NCBI RefSeq assembly: GCF_036346855.1
Contig: NZ_CP107841.1
Span: forward strand, 5,770,001 to 5,834,000
DNA from: Streptomyces europaeiscabiei
GTDB taxonomy: Bacteria > Actinomycetota > Actinomycetes > Streptomycetales > Streptomycetaceae
Length of the DNA: 64,000 nt
Direction of reading: 5' to 3'
Positions 9,479-18,751 of the stretch are shown piece after piece (within the stretch, counting starts at the first letter, position 1; each line of letters opens with the position of its first letter). Both the position numbers and the translations under genes were made by a program. The notes beneath the pieces were generated by a model. That model saw only the letters and a list, made by a program, of their open reading frames with translations. It was not told the origin of the DNA and ran no database searches.

Positions 9479-10853
9479 GGTGGTGCGGATGAGTGCGGTG
9501 GAGAAGCGGCTGACCAAGGGCCTACGGGTGCTGCGCGAGGACCTGTGGAGTGGCACGTCGCACCCGCTGCCCCCGTCGGTCTGGCTCCGCTGGCTGCCGC
9601 ACGGCCTGGTCTTCCTGTTCGCGTTCGGCACCACGGTGGCCAACGCCGATTACATGGTCGACGGGTACGGCCTTGGCATGGAGTACGGCCTGCTGTGCGC
9701 GGCCGCGCAGGGAGCGGCGGTGGCGCTCGCGCTGTGGTGGCCGGTTCCGGCGTGGTGGCTGTCGACCACGGTCATGGTCGTGGCGGCCTTGGGCGCCCGC
9801 GTTCACCAGATCTCCAACCCGACTTGGGACGCTCCCTTCTGGCCGTGGAGCGGGCCCGGGATCTTCGTACAGACCATGGTGCTGTTCCTGCTCGCGCTGC
9901 GGTTGCCCACCCGCGTGGCCGTCGAGGTGCTGGCTCTCACCGCGCTGGTCACGTACGTCCTTCAGGGGCTGGTCGGCGGTCAGAACTACGTGCCGTCGGG
10001 CGCGTTGGCGCTGGCGATGTTCACGGGTGTAACCATCCTCGGTGGCGCCCTGCGCGGCCGCCGTGAGGCCCGTAGCCAACTCGTCGAGCAGACGAGCATG
10101 ACCGCCGAGGAACGCTCCCGCCGCACCGTCCTGGAGGAGCGCAGCCGCATCGCGCGCGAGCTGCACGACGTGGTCGCCCACCACATGTCGGTGATCTCCA
10201 TCCAGGCCCAGGTCGCCCCGCACCTGGTGGAGAACCCGTCCGAGGAACTGAAGGAGAACCTCCACGGCATCCGGCAGAACGCGCTGGAGGCCCTCACCGA
10301 ACTCCGCCGCGTCCTGGGCGTCCTGCGCTCGGAGAACGACCCGGACGCCGACCCCGACGACCCGCACGGGATAGCGGCCCTCACCGAGGGCACCGCTCCG
10401 CACGCACCGCAGCCCACCCTGGACCGTCTCGACGCGCTCATCGACAACACCCGCGCGGCCGGCCTGGCGGTCGTCACCGAGATCCACGGCGAGGTGAGCC
10501 CGCTGCCGCCGGGCGTGGAGCTGTCGGCGTACCGGATAGTGCAGGAGGCGCTCAGCAACGCCCTGCGGCACGCGCCCGGGTCGACCGTTCGGGTGGAGCT
10601 CACCCACTTCCCGCGCGGTCTGCAGGTGCGGGTGATCAACTCGCGTCCCGCCCGCAAGGCCCCACCGTTCCCCGGCGCCGGCCACGGGCTCCTCGGTATG
10701 CGTGAGCGTGCCGCGATGCTCGGTGGCACCCTCATGGCGACCGAGACCTCCCACGGCGGCTTCGCCGTCGTGGCCTTCCTTCCGCGTAACGGCGAACCAG
10801 GCAGCGAGCTCTGGGAGCAGGCACCGGACACGACAGGAGAAAAGAGTCCATGA
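9471..10853 (+). CDS. Sensor histidine kinase, NarL/DesK type
   Basis: The 460-residue kinase has about five N-terminal membrane segments, then a HisKA_3 dimerisation helix ARELHDVVAHHMS with the phosphoacceptor His near H232. An HATPase_c domain follows with VELSAYRIVQEALSNALRH (N box) and GAGHGLLGMRERA (G box). The ATG at 9471 overlaps the acyltransferase stop by 8 nt; ATG 9489 is also possible. Its stop overlaps the response-regulator start by 4 nt. It is 40-50 percent similar by eye to the kinase at 11673, including an almost identical VELSAYRIVQEAL block. The signal is unknown. Confidence 0.92.
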
Positions 10854-11524
10854 CGAGCAGCACCATCCGTGTACTGATCGCCGACGACCAGCAGATGGTC
10901 CGGCAGGGCTTCTCGGTGCTGCTCAACACCCAGCCCGACATCGACGTCGTCGGCCAGGCGGTGCACGGCCTCGACGCGATCGACAAGGTCGCCGAACTCG
11001 CCCCGGACGTCGTCCTGATGGACATCCGGATGCCCGAGCTGGGCGGCATCGAGGCCACCCGGCGCATCACCACCGAGCGCCCGCACATCAGGGTCCTCGT
11101 CCTCACCACCTTCGACCTCGACGAGTACGTCTACGAGGCACTGCGCGCCGGCGCGTCCGGCTTTCTTCTCAAGGACGCCTCCGCCGACCAGCTCGCCGAG
11201 GCGGTACGGGTCGTCGCGGCGGGCGACGCCCTGCTCGCCCCCGGCATCACCCGCCGCCTCATCGCCGAGTTCTCCCGCCTCGGCACCACGCCGCGCGCCC
11301 CGTCGAAGGAACGTGTCGGCGACCTGACCGAGCGGGAGACCGAGGTGCTCACCCTGATCGCCCAGGGCCTGTCCAACGCCGAGATCGCCCAGCGCCTCGT
11401 CGTCGCCGAACAGACCGTGAAGACCCACGTGGGCCGCATCCTGGTCAAACTGGGCCTGCGTGACCGCACCCAGGCAGCGGTCTTCGCCTATGAGTCTGGC
11501 CTGGTCCGCCCCACGGGCTATTGA
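10850..11524 (+). CDS. Response regulator, NarL/LuxR family
   Basis: The 224-residue regulator has a receiver domain with the acidic pair ADD (11-13), the phosphoacceptor near D58 in VVLMDIRMPE, and the conserved TTFDLDEYVYEALRAGASGFLLKD. A C-terminal LuxR-type helix-turn-helix follows (LTERETEVLTLIAQGLSNAE through VKTHVGRILVKLGLRDR). It overlaps the kinase gene by ATGA and is its cognate partner. It closely resembles the regulator at 13022. Target genes likely include its own operon. Confidence 0.94.
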   Translation: MTSSTIRVLIADDQQMVRQGFSVLLNTQPDIDVVGQAVHGLDAIDKVAELAPDVVLMDIRMPELGGIEATRRITTERPHIRVLVLTTFDLDEYVYEALRAGASGFLLKDASADQLAEAVRVVAAGDALLAPGITRRLIAEFSRLGTTPRAPSKERVGDLTERETEVLTLIAQGLSNAEIAQRLVVAEQTVKTHVGRILVKLGLRDRTQAAVFAYESGLVRPTGY

Positions 11525-11589
11525 ACGCCCGCCACCGCCCGACACGAAACGGTCCACCGGATCACGGACACGCACGCCGACCACATATG

Positions 11590-11605
11590 ACCCGTAGTAC
11601 CTGAG
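11590..11605 (+). promoter_or_regulatory. Motif shared with the first operon, copy 2
   Basis: ACCCGTAGTACCTGAG lies 68 bp before the kinase start at 11673 and matches 15 of 16 bases of the site at 6666-6681. The downstream segment CTGGTGACGACGCCGG also resembles the first promoter region. TACCGT at about 11661 may be the -10 of a leaderless transcript starting near the GTG. Confidence 0.45.
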
Positions 11606-11672
11606 ACGGACCCGGACAGACCCTCCTCACTGGTGACGACGCCGGCCCGGCCCTCCGCCTACCGTTTTCAAC

Positions 11673-13025
11673 GTGACCGAGACGACCCAGACGCACACGA
11701 TGCCCTTGCGCGGCGAGGGCAAGCCGAGCAACAGCCCGGAGTTCCGGGTGGCCATGGACGCGTGGCGCAGGCTACGCCAGGACCTGTTCCACGACGGGTT
11801 CGCCTACCGACCGATGCCCCCGATGAAGATGGACGGCCCGTTCACCGGCCGGCTCTCCGGCCGCCCGCGCGAATACGTGGCCTGGGCCCCGCATGCCGCC
11901 GTGGTGATGGCCGGCCTGCTCTCGATGGCCATCGCCGCCTCCGCCAGCGACGGAAGCGGGCTCACCGCGATGGTGGCTGCCGCCTTCGCCCTGATTCCGG
12001 TCCTGCTGACCATGATCAGACCCGTGGCGGCCTTCTGGGTGTCCATGATCGCGGCTCCCTTGACCGCGGTGGGCAGCGGTCTGTGGGACGACTGGCCGTG
12101 GACGGCCGGCAGCTTCGCGGCCCATCTCGTGGTGATGACGGTCGTGGCCTTGCGCACGCGACCGCGCATAGCCGCCTGGATGTGGGGCCTGACCGCGGCG
12201 TACGGGGCGTTCCTGGAGACCGCCCTCGGCGGCGACCACTACGCGGCGAACAACACGGTCCCGCTGCTCGTCGTCTCCGCCATGTCCTTGCTGGCAGCCT
12301 CCGCCCTGACCATACGCCGCACGGCCCAGCGCGAGGTGACCGCGCAGCAGACAGTGACCGAGCACGAGCGCTCCAAGCGCACTCTCCTGGAGGAGCGCAC
12401 CACGATCGCCCGTGAGCTGCACGACGTGGTCGCCCATCACATGTCGGTGGTCGCCATCCAGGCCGAGGCAGCGCCCTACCGCGTGGAGAACCCGCCGCCG
12501 GAGCTGGAGCAGGCCTTCGTCACGATCCGGGAGAACGCGGTGGCGGCGCTCACCGAGCTGCGCCGTGTCCTCGGGGTGGTCCGTGCCGAGGACTACGAGG
12601 CCCCGGACGCCCCGCAGCCCACCCTCGCCGACCTCGACGGCCTGCTCGCCAACGTGCGGGAGGCCGGCCTGACGGTCGACAAGGCGGTCACCGGAGCGGT
12701 CCGTGAACTCCCGCAGGGCGTGGAGCTGTCGGCGTACCGCATAGTGCAGGAAGCCCTCAGCAACACGCTGCGGCACGCGCCGGGCGCCACGGCCCGCGTG
12801 GAGATCGGCTATGTCCTGGGCGGCCTCGGGCTGCGCATGGTCAACGGCCCGTCGCCGGAGGTGAGCCTGGTGAAGTCCACGCACGGCACCGGCCACGGCC
12901 TCACGGGCATGCGCGAACGCGTCACGATGCTGAACGGCGAGATGACGACGGGCGGTACGGAGGACGGAGGCTACGAGGTGACGGTCTTCCTGCCGGTGCC
13001 CAGCGCGAGCGAGGGCGACGCATGA
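11673..13025 (+). CDS. Sensor histidine kinase, NarL/DesK type (paralogue)
   Basis: The 450-residue kinase has a roughly 70-residue N-terminal tail, about five membrane segments (75-215), and the HisKA_3 helix ARELHDVVAHHMSVVAIQAE with the phosphoacceptor near H250. An HATPase_c domain follows with VELSAYRIVQEALSNTLRH and GTGHGLTGMRERV. The GTG start at 11673 has no strong Shine-Dalgarno sequence and may be leaderless. The catalytic half is very like that of the kinase ending at 10853, whereas the sensor half differs, suggesting duplication followed by divergence of the input. It overlaps its regulator by 4 nt. Confidence 0.92.
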   Translation: MTETTQTHTMPLRGEGKPSNSPEFRVAMDAWRRLRQDLFHDGFAYRPMPPMKMDGPFTGRLSGRPREYVAWAPHAAVVMAGLLSMAIAASASDGSGLTAMVAAAFALIPVLLTMIRPVAAFWVSMIAAPLTAVGSGLWDDWPWTAGSFAAHLVVMTVVALRTRPRIAAWMWGLTAAYGAFLETALGGDHYAANNTVPLLVVSAMSLLAASALTIRRTAQREVTAQQTVTEHERSKRTLLEERTTIARELHDVVAHHMSVVAIQAEAAPYRVENPPPELEQAFVTIRENAVAALTELRRVLGVVRAEDYEAPDAPQPTLADLDGLLANVREAGLTVDKAVTGAVRELPQGVELSAYRIVQEALSNTLRHAPGATARVEIGYVLGGLGLRMVNGPSPEVSLVKSTHGTGHGLTGMRERVTMLNGEMTTGGTEDGGYEVTVFLPVPSASEGDA

Positions 13026-13687
13026 CGATCCGCGTGCTGATCGCCGACGACCAGATGATGGTCCGCGAGGGCTTCTCCGTGCTGCTCGGCGCGATGCCGG
13101 ACATCGAGGTGGTCGGCGAGGCGGTGAACGGCCGGGACGCGGTCGAGCGGGTCCGGGAGCTGTCGCCGGACGTCGTCCTGATGGACATCCGGATGCCCGA
13201 GCTGAACGGCATCGAGGCCACCCGGGAGATCGTCGCGTCGAACGGCGGGGCGAAGGTGCTGGTCCTGACCACGTTCGACCTCGACGAGTACGTGTACCAG
13301 GCGCTGCGCGCGGGAGCCTCCGGCTTCCTCCTCAAGGACGCCTCCGCCCGCCAACTGGCCGACGGGGTCCGTGTGGTGGCCGCCGGGGAGGCGCTCCTCG
13401 CCCCGTCGGTCACCAAGCGCCTGATCACGGAGTTCTCCAAGCTGGCCCAGGCTCCCCGCCCCTCGGCGGCCACCCAGCTGGCGTACGGCGAACTCACCGA
13501 CCGCGAGACCGAGGTCCTGGTCCTCATCGCCCAGGGGCTGTCCAATCTGGAGATAGCCGAGCGCCTGGTGGTCGCCGAGTCCACGATCAAGACCCATGTG
13601 AGCCGGATCCTGGTCAAGCTGGGCCTGCGCGACCGCACCCAGGCGGCGGTGTTCGCCTACGAGGCGAGGTTGGTCACTCCCGGCTGA
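13022..13687 (+). CDS. Response regulator, NarL/LuxR family (paralogue)
   Basis: The 221-residue protein has a receiver domain (DD at 9-10, phosphoacceptor near D55 in VVLMDIRMPE) and a LuxR helix-turn-helix (LTDRETEVLVLIAQGLSNLE, IKTHVSRILVKLGLRDR). The last 25 residues are nearly identical to those of the regulator at 10850, so the two may recognise similar DNA, consistent with the motif shared by the two operon promoters. It is coupled to its kinase by an ATGA overlap. Confidence 0.94.
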   Translation: MTIRVLIADDQMMVREGFSVLLGAMPDIEVVGEAVNGRDAVERVRELSPDVVLMDIRMPELNGIEATREIVASNGGAKVLVLTTFDLDEYVYQALRAGASGFLLKDASARQLADGVRVVAAGEALLAPSVTKRLITEFSKLAQAPRPSAATQLAYGELTDRETEVLVLIAQGLSNLEIAERLVVAESTIKTHVSRILVKLGLRDRTQAAVFAYEARLVTPG

Positions 13688-13689
13688 CT

Positions 13690-13757
13690 GGGCCCGCAAG
13701 CGGGTTCGTCGAGGTCACACGCTGGTTCCCCCTGGTCATAGGGCCCGCTCGCGGGTT
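13690..13757. promoter_or_regulatory. Two direct copies of a palindromic site before the P450 gene
   Basis: GGGCCCGCAAGCGGGTT (13690-13706) and GGGCCCGCTCGCGGGTT (13741-13757) each contain the palindrome CCCGCnnGCGGG. They lie 51 bp apart, about five helical turns. The second abuts the P450 gene: TTAGCGT after it may be the -10, giving a very short or absent leader before the ATG at 13769. The pair looks like a duplicated operator. Confidence 0.5.
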
Positions 13758-13768
13758 AGCGTCCGGTC

Positions 13769-14986
13769 ATGGCAGCTGCTTTTGACCTCGCTTTCGACCC
13801 GTGGGACCCCGACTTCGTGGCCGACCCGTACCCGGCGTACGCGGAGCTGCGGGCCCGGGGCCGTGTGCAGTACTTCGAGCCCACGAACCAGTGGCTGGTA
13901 CCGCACCACGCGGACGTCTCGGCGCTGCTGCGGGACCGGCGGCTCGGGCGGACGTACCAGCACCGGTTCACGCACGAGGACTTCGGCCGGGGCGCGCCGC
14001 CGGCGGAGTACGAGCCGTTCCACACGCTGAACGACCACGGGATGCTCGACCTGGAGCCCCCGGACCACACGCGGATCCGGAGGCTGGTGTCGAAGGCGTT
14101 CACACCGCGCACGGTGGAGCGGCTGAAGCCTTACGTGGAGGACCTGGCCGGTGAGCTGGTGGCCGGGCTGGTGGAGGCCGGCGGGGGTGACCTTCTGACG
14201 GATGTCGCGGAGCCGCTGCCGGTGGCGGTGATCGCCGAGATGCTCGGTATCCCCGAGTCGGACCGGGCACCGCTGCGGCCCTGGTCGGCGGACATCTGCG
14301 GGATGTACGAGCTGAGCCCGTCGGAGGAGACGGCGAAGCGGGCGGTGCGGGCATCGGTGGAGTTCTCGGAGTATTTGCGGGAGCTGATCGAGCACCGTCG
14401 GGCGGAGCCGGGCGAGGACCTGATCTCGGGCCTGATCGCCGCGCACGACGAGGGCGACCGTCTCACCGAGCAGGAGATGATCTCCACCTGTGTGCTGCTG
14501 CTGAACGCGGGCCACGAGGCGACGGTCAACGCCACGGTGAACGGCTGGTGGGCGCTGTTCCGGAACCCGGCGCAGTTGGCGTCCCTGCGCGCGGACCACT
14601 CGCTGGTGCCTGCGGCGGTGGAGGAGCTGATGCGGTACGACACCCCGCTGCAGCTGTTCGAGCGGTGGGTGCTGGACGACATCGAGATCGACGGGACGAC
14701 GGTTCCGCGGGGCGCGGAGATCGCGATGCTGTTCGGCTCGGCGAACCATGACCCGTCCGTGTTCGCGGACCCCGAGAAGCTGGACCTCACCCGTGAGGAG
14801 AACCCGCACATCTCCTTCAGCGCGGGTATCCACTACTGCATCGGCGCGCCCCTCGCCCGTATCGAACTGGCGGCCTCGATGACGGCCCTCCTGACCAAGG
14901 CCCCGACGCTCGCCCTGGCCACCGAGCCGACACGGAAGCCGAACTTCGTCATCCGGGGCCTGGACGGCCTATCCGTCGAGATCTGA
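13769..14986 (+). CDS. Cytochrome P450, CYP107-like
   Basis: The 405-residue soluble monooxygenase has the K-helix ExxR (E286-R289 in EELMR) and the haem loop FSAGIHYCIG with the thiolate near C357. The I-helix reads LLLNAGHEATVN: the usual acid-Thr pair is E250-A251, so the conserved Thr is replaced by Ala, as in P450eryF. The product resembles the CYP107 family of Streptomyces macrolide and small-molecule hydroxylases. No ferredoxin or reductase gene is adjacent, so redox partners must be elsewhere. It is preceded by two palindromic sites. The substrate is unknown. Confidence 0.93.
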   Translation: MAAAFDLAFDPWDPDFVADPYPAYAELRARGRVQYFEPTNQWLVPHHADVSALLRDRRLGRTYQHRFTHEDFGRGAPPAEYEPFHTLNDHGMLDLEPPDHTRIRRLVSKAFTPRTVERLKPYVEDLAGELVAGLVEAGGGDLLTDVAEPLPVAVIAEMLGIPESDRAPLRPWSADICGMYELSPSEETAKRAVRASVEFSEYLRELIEHRRAEPGEDLISGLIAAHDEGDRLTEQEMISTCVLLLNAGHEATVNATVNGWWALFRNPAQLASLRADHSLVPAAVEELMRYDTPLQLFERWVLDDIEIDGTTVPRGAEIAMLFGSANHDPSVFADPEKLDLTREENPHISFSAGIHYCIGAPLARIELAASMTALLTKAPTLALATEPTRKPNFVIRGLDGLSVEI

Positions 14987-15307
14987 GAAGTCCCCACCGC
15001 CCGATCCCGACCCCGATCCCGATCTCGGTCCCGACGAGGGCCCCCGCCCGGACTCCGCCCCCGGCCCCCGTCGCCGGGCGAGCAACAGCGCGATCACCAG
15101 GCAGACGGCTGCCGGGAGGGCGGCGCCGGCCAGGGCGACGAAGGGGAGTTCGGTGGCGAGGACGGTGTAGTCCATGTCCTCGCCTTCGAAGCCGCCTTGG
15201 AGATGGCGTCGCGTGCGGTCCGAGGTGCTCCAGGCGAGCGTCGCGGCCAGCATGCCCACCGCTGACAGCGCACATCCCCCACACCCCAAGCTGCTCTGCC
15301 GATTCAC
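14969..15307 (-). CDS. Small two-TM membrane protein, hypothetical
   Basis: The 112-residue product has two hydrophobic segments (CALSAVGMLAATLAW near 10-25 and LPFVALAGAALPAAVCLVIA near 54-75), then an Arg cluster and a Ser-Gly-rich tail. The GTG start at 15307 follows GAGGGGG at good spacing. Its 3' end overlaps the P450 3' end by 18 bp in convergent orientation. No family was recognised. The topology and RBS support a real gene; the function is unknown. Confidence 0.6.
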   Translation of the reverse strand: MNRQSSLGCGGCALSAVGMLAATLAWSTSDRTRRHLQGGFEGEDMDYTVLATELPFVALAGAALPAAVCLVIALLLARRRGPGAESGRGPSSGPRSGSGSGSGGGDFSDLDG

Positions 15308-15439
15308 CCCCGGCCCCCTCGCGTCCCTCGTTCCCCTGGTCCTGCTCGTCCCGCTCGCCTCGCTGCTCCGGTTGGTCCATGACGGACATGACGGAAGGGA
15401 CGCACCCCGGTCGGCCGTGGTTCTCCTGGGTGCCCGCCT

Positions 15440-17089
15440 TCAGCTGCTCAGATCCCGCCGCCGCAGCCCCGCCAGACCTCCCGCCACGAGCAGCACCGCG
15501 ACCCCGGTCAGCACCAGCACCGGCGTCCACTCCATCTCTCCGCCGGGCAGCTTGGGGAGATGACCGAAGGGGGAGAGGTCGAGGACGGCTTGGGGGGCGT
15601 TGAGCACGGGGCCGATCCAGCCGATGAGGAGGGCGGCGCCGGCGAGCCCCCAGGCCGCCGTGACCGCTCGGGGGGTGAGCCCGTGGAGCAGGACGGCGGC
15701 GCCGCCGATGACCCACACCCCGGCGACCTGGACGAGGCACGCGCCCAGGATCGGGGCGGCCTCCTTGCCGTAGCCGAGGGCGAAGCCGAGACCGGCGAGG
15801 AGCATGATCCACGCGGTTCCGCCGAAGGCGACGAAGAGGTGCCCGGCGGCCCAGCGGAGCCGGCCCACCGAGTTCGCCAGGAGCGGTTCGGCACGCCCGG
15901 AGGTCTCTTCACCGTGCAGGCGCAGCACCGAGCCGACGATGTAGAGCGCGGCGATCAGACCGAGCATGCCGATCATGGAGGCGAGGAAGGCGTTGGTCAG
16001 ACCGGACTGGCCGCCCATGCGTTCGAAGATCTCGCGGGCGCCCTCGTTGTCGCCGACGAAGTCGGCCGTGCCTTCGGTCAGCCCGCCGTAGACGGCCCCG
16101 GCGAGGAAGAAACCGATGCTCCAGCCGAGGACGCTGCCCCGCTGCAGCCGCCAGGCCAGCGCGCCGGCCGTACCCAGCCGGCCGGCCGCCGGTCCCGGCC
16201 GGGTCGGCAGAAAGCTCATGCCGACATCGCGGCGCCCGGCGAGTGCGTACGCCAGCGCGCCCTGGATCGCCGTCGCCGCCACGAACAGCAGCAGCACCCA
16301 CCACCGCTCATCCGCGAACGAACGCTCGTTCTCCAGCCACCCCAGCGGCGACACCCACGTCAAGAAAGACGAACCTTCGTTCTCGGAAGCGTCGCCAGCC
16401 GCCCGCAGTACGAACGCCGCGCCCAACACCCCCGCAGCCAGCCCCCGCGCCAACCGCGCGCTCTCCGTCAGCTGCGCGACGACCGCCGCCATCGTCGCGA
16501 ACACCATCCCGACGCCCGCGATCCCCAGCCCGAAGGCCGCCGCTCCCATAGCGCCCTGCCCGGCCAGCCCGAGCGTGACCAGCAACGCCAGTCCGCCGTT
16601 CGCGACGGCCGCCGTGAGCAGGGCGGCGGTCAGCGGTGCCCGGCGGCCGACCGTCCCCGACGCGACGAGTTCCTGGCGGCCGCTCTCCTCCTCGTCACGG
16701 GTGTGGCGGATGACGACGAGGAGGCTCATGACGGCGGCGAGGAGACCGGCGTAGGCGCCGACGCGCCAGGCGGTCAGGGCGCCGAGGGAGTCGTCGAAGG
16801 CGGGGCCGACCAGGGCACGCAGCGACGGGTTCGTGGTCATCTGGCGCATGAGGTCGGCGCGTTCGGCGGCGGTGCCGTACAGGCTGTTCAGGCTGTTCGG
16901 CATGGATAGGACCATCAGCCCGGTGACCGTGACCCAGACCGGGACCATCACGCGGTCGCGGCGCAGGGCGAACCTCAACAGGGTTCCCGTACCGGCCAGT
17001 TGACGGGACCCGCCGGACCGCGAGGCGAAGAGGACGGCGGTGGCGGTGCCGGCGGTGGAGGGGCCGGAGGCACTGGTGGAGGCGGTCAT
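15440..17089 (-). CDS. ABC-2 type exporter permease
   Basis: The 549-residue protein has about twelve hydrophobic segments in two halves, as in the Streptomyces permeases annotated as exporters of polyketide antibiotics. The N-terminal half carries [23 protein letters not shown], and the second half the related [20 protein letters not shown], the duplicated cytosolic motif of this family. It starts within the stop of the ATPase gene (ATGA overlap), so the two form one exporter, probably for a hydrophobic compound. The divergent regulator at 18182 and the AT-rich palindrome between them suggest ligand-controlled expression. Confidence 0.9.
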   Translation of the reverse strand: MTASTSASGPSTAGTATAVLFASRSGGSRQLAGTGTLLRFALRRDRVMVPVWVTVTGLMVLSMPNSLNSLYGTAAERADLMRQMTTNPSLRALVGPAFDDSLGALTAWRVGAYAGLLAAVMSLLVVIRHTRDEEESGRQELVASGTVGRRAPLTAALLTAAVANGGLALLVTLGLAGQGAMGAAAFGLGIAGVGMVFATMAAVVAQLTESARLARGLAAGVLGAAFVLRAAGDASENEGSSFLTWVSPLGWLENERSFADERWWVLLLFVAATAIQGALAYALAGRRDVGMSFLPTRPGPAAGRLGTAGALAWRLQRGSVLGWSIGFFLAGAVYGGLTEGTADFVGDNEGAREIFERMGGQSGLTNAFLASMIGMLGLIAALYIVGSVLRLHGEETSGRAEPLLANSVGRLRWAAGHLFVAFGGTAWIMLLAGLGFALGYGKEAAPILGACLVQVAGVWVIGGAAVLLHGLTPRAVTAAWGLAGAALLIGWIGPVLNAPQAVLDLSPFGHLPKLPGGEMEWTPVLVLTGVAVLLVAGGLAGLRRRDLSS

Positions 17090-18039
17090 CGCGCGACCGC
17101 CTCTCCTGCCACGGTTTTGGCGGCGGCCCGTACGCCGTCCGTCTCGTCGTCCGTCTCGTCGTCCTGGTAGTGCCGCAGGAACAGCTCCTCCAGGGTCGGC
17201 GGCGTGGATGTCAGGGACCGTACGCCGGAGTCGGTCAGGGAGCGGAGTACGGCGTTGAGCTTGTCGGTGTCGGCCTGGAAGTGGACGCGGTTGCCCCGGA
17301 CATCGAGGTCGTGGACGCCGGGGAGGCCGGTCAGGCCGACCGGCGGACCGACGAGTTCGGCGGTGACGATGGTGCGGGTCAGATGGCGCAGGTCGGCGAG
17401 GGAACCGCTCTCGACGGTGACGCCCTTGCGGATGATGCTCACCCGGTCGCACAGTTCCTCGACCTCGGTGAGGATGTGGGACGACAGCAGGACCGTACGG
17501 CCCCGGTCGCGCTCCTCCCGTACGCACCGCTGGAAGACCTCCTCCATCAGCGGGTCCAGGCCCGAGGTCGGCTCGTCCAGGATGAGGAGGTCCACGTCTG
17601 AGGCGAAGGCGGCGACGAGGGCGACCTTCTGGCGGTTGCCCTTGGAGTAGGTGCGGCCCTTCTTGGTCGGGTCCAGCTCGAACCGTTCGAGCAGCTCCGC
17701 GCGACGCCCCGCGTCCAGCCCGCCGCGCAGCCGTCCGTACAGGTCGATGACCTCGCCGCCGGACAGGTTCCGCCACAGGGTCACGTCGCCGGGGACGTAC
17801 GCGATCCGGCGGTGCACCTCCACCGCGTCCGCCCACGGGTCGCGGCCCAGTACCTGCGCGGCGCCCGAGTCGGCGCGCAGCAGGCCGAGCAGGACGCGGA
17901 TGGTGGTGGACTTTCCGGCGCCGTTGGGGCCGAGAAAGCCGTGGACCTCGCCGGTCTCGACGGTCAGGTCGAGGCCGTCCAGCGCGTGGGTCCGACCGAA
18001 GGACTTGTGGAGTCCGGAGACGGTGATGGCCTTCGTCAT
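17086..18039 (-). CDS. ABC exporter ATP-binding protein, DrrA-like
   Basis: The 317-residue ATPase shows Walker [10 protein letters not shown] (37-45), a Q-loop region, the variant signature [15 protein letters not shown] and Walker [15 protein letters not shown], then the D-loop and H-loop [11 protein letters not shown]-terminal extension with an insertion of acidic residues ([10 protein letters not shown]) is typical of DrrA-type drug-export ATPases. It powers the permease encoded directly downstream. The 5' region shares an operator-like palindrome with the divergent regulator. Confidence 0.93.
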   Translation of the reverse strand: MTKAITVSGLHKSFGRTHALDGLDLTVETGEVHGFLGPNGAGKSTTIRVLLGLLRADSGAAQVLGRDPWADAVEVHRRIAYVPGDVTLWRNLSGGEVIDLYGRLRGGLDAGRRAELLERFELDPTKKGRTYSKGNRQKVALVAAFASDVDLLILDEPTSGLDPLMEEVFQRCVREERDRGRTVLLSSHILTEVEELCDRVSIIRKGVTVESGSLADLRHLTRTIVTAELVGPPVGLTGLPGVHDLDVRGNRVHFQADTDKLNAVLRSLTDSGVRSLTSTPPTLEELFLRHYQDDETDDETDGVRAAAKTVAGEAVAR

Positions 18040-18056
18040 GTTCAGAACGTACGCTT

Positions 18057-18076
18057 ACTTCAGAAATTTGTGAAGT
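18057..18076. promoter_or_regulatory. AT-rich palindromic operator between exporter and regulator
   Basis: ACTTCAGAAATTTGTGAAGT is a 20-bp palindrome broken only at positions 7 and 14. It lies 17 bp before the ATPase start codon and upstream of the divergent regulator. An AT-rich perfect-arm palindrome in such GC-rich DNA, at this location, fits the binding site of the MarR/GbsR-type protein encoded beside it. Confidence 0.7.
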
Positions 18077-18181
18077 TAAGGAAGGGTGTGAATCACGGGT
18101 AGGCTGGCCATGGTGTCTGACCAGGGCATATCGAGGGGGCACCGAGGGATACCGAGGGATACCGAGGGAGCTGATCCAGGC

Positions 18182-18730
18182 ATGGCGGAGTCGAAGGCCG
18201 GAGCGAAGGCCGGAGTGGCTGCCGGAGCGGAAGCCGTGGGGCGCGACGCCGTGGGGCGCGACGCCGAGTCGGTCTCCCGTTTCGTCGAGCACTTCGCGGC
18301 GCAGCTCGTCGAGGCCGGGGTGCCGCGCATGCCCGCCCGGGTCTTCGCCGCGCTCCTCGCCTCCGACGCCGGCGCGCTGACCTCCGTCGAGCTGGGCGAA
18401 CAGCTGCGGATCAGCCCGGCGGCCGTCTCCGGCGCGGTCCGCTATCTCGCCCAGGTGCACCTGGTGTCACGCGAGCGCGAGCCCGGCTCGCGCCGCGAGC
18501 GCTACCGCGTCCACGGCGAGCAGTGGTACGAGGCCCTCACCAATCGAGAGGCCCTCATCAAGCGTTGGGAAGAGTCGTTGCGCGAGGGTGTCGCCAGCCT
18601 GGGCGCCGACACCCCGGCGGGGCGCCGGCTCTCCGAGACCCTCGCGTTCTTCGAGTTCATCGAGACCGAGGTCGAAGCGATGATGGGCCGCTGGCGCGTC
18701 CACCGCGACGAGATGTTCGGCCGAGGCTGA
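18182..18730 (+). CDS. MarR/GbsR-type winged-helix regulator
   Basis: The 182-residue protein has a low-complexity N-terminus (repeats of VGRDA), then a winged helix-turn-helix: PARVFAALLASDAGALTSVE, LGEQLRISPAAVSGAVRYL and a wing with SREREPGSRRERYRV. A helical C-terminus probably dimerises. This arrangement matches GbsR/MarR-like repressors that sit divergent to ABC exporters. The ATG at 18182 is chosen; an upstream in-frame ATG at 18110 is possible. It likely represses the exporter and itself through the palindrome at 18057. Confidence 0.82.
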   Translation: MAESKAGAKAGVAAGAEAVGRDAVGRDAESVSRFVEHFAAQLVEAGVPRMPARVFAALLASDAGALTSVELGEQLRISPAAVSGAVRYLAQVHLVSREREPGSRRERYRVHGEQWYEALTNREALIKRWEESLREGVASLGADTPAGRRLSETLAFFEFIETEVEAMMGRWRVHRDEMFGRG

Positions 18731-18751
18731 CCGGCACCTCGACTTGAGCCC

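Noticed and set aside
15440..18460. A single 1006-codon minus-strand protein covering the permease and beyond.
   Set aside because: Only the part from 17089 is the permease. The upstream extension is an out-of-frame reading of the ATPase gene.
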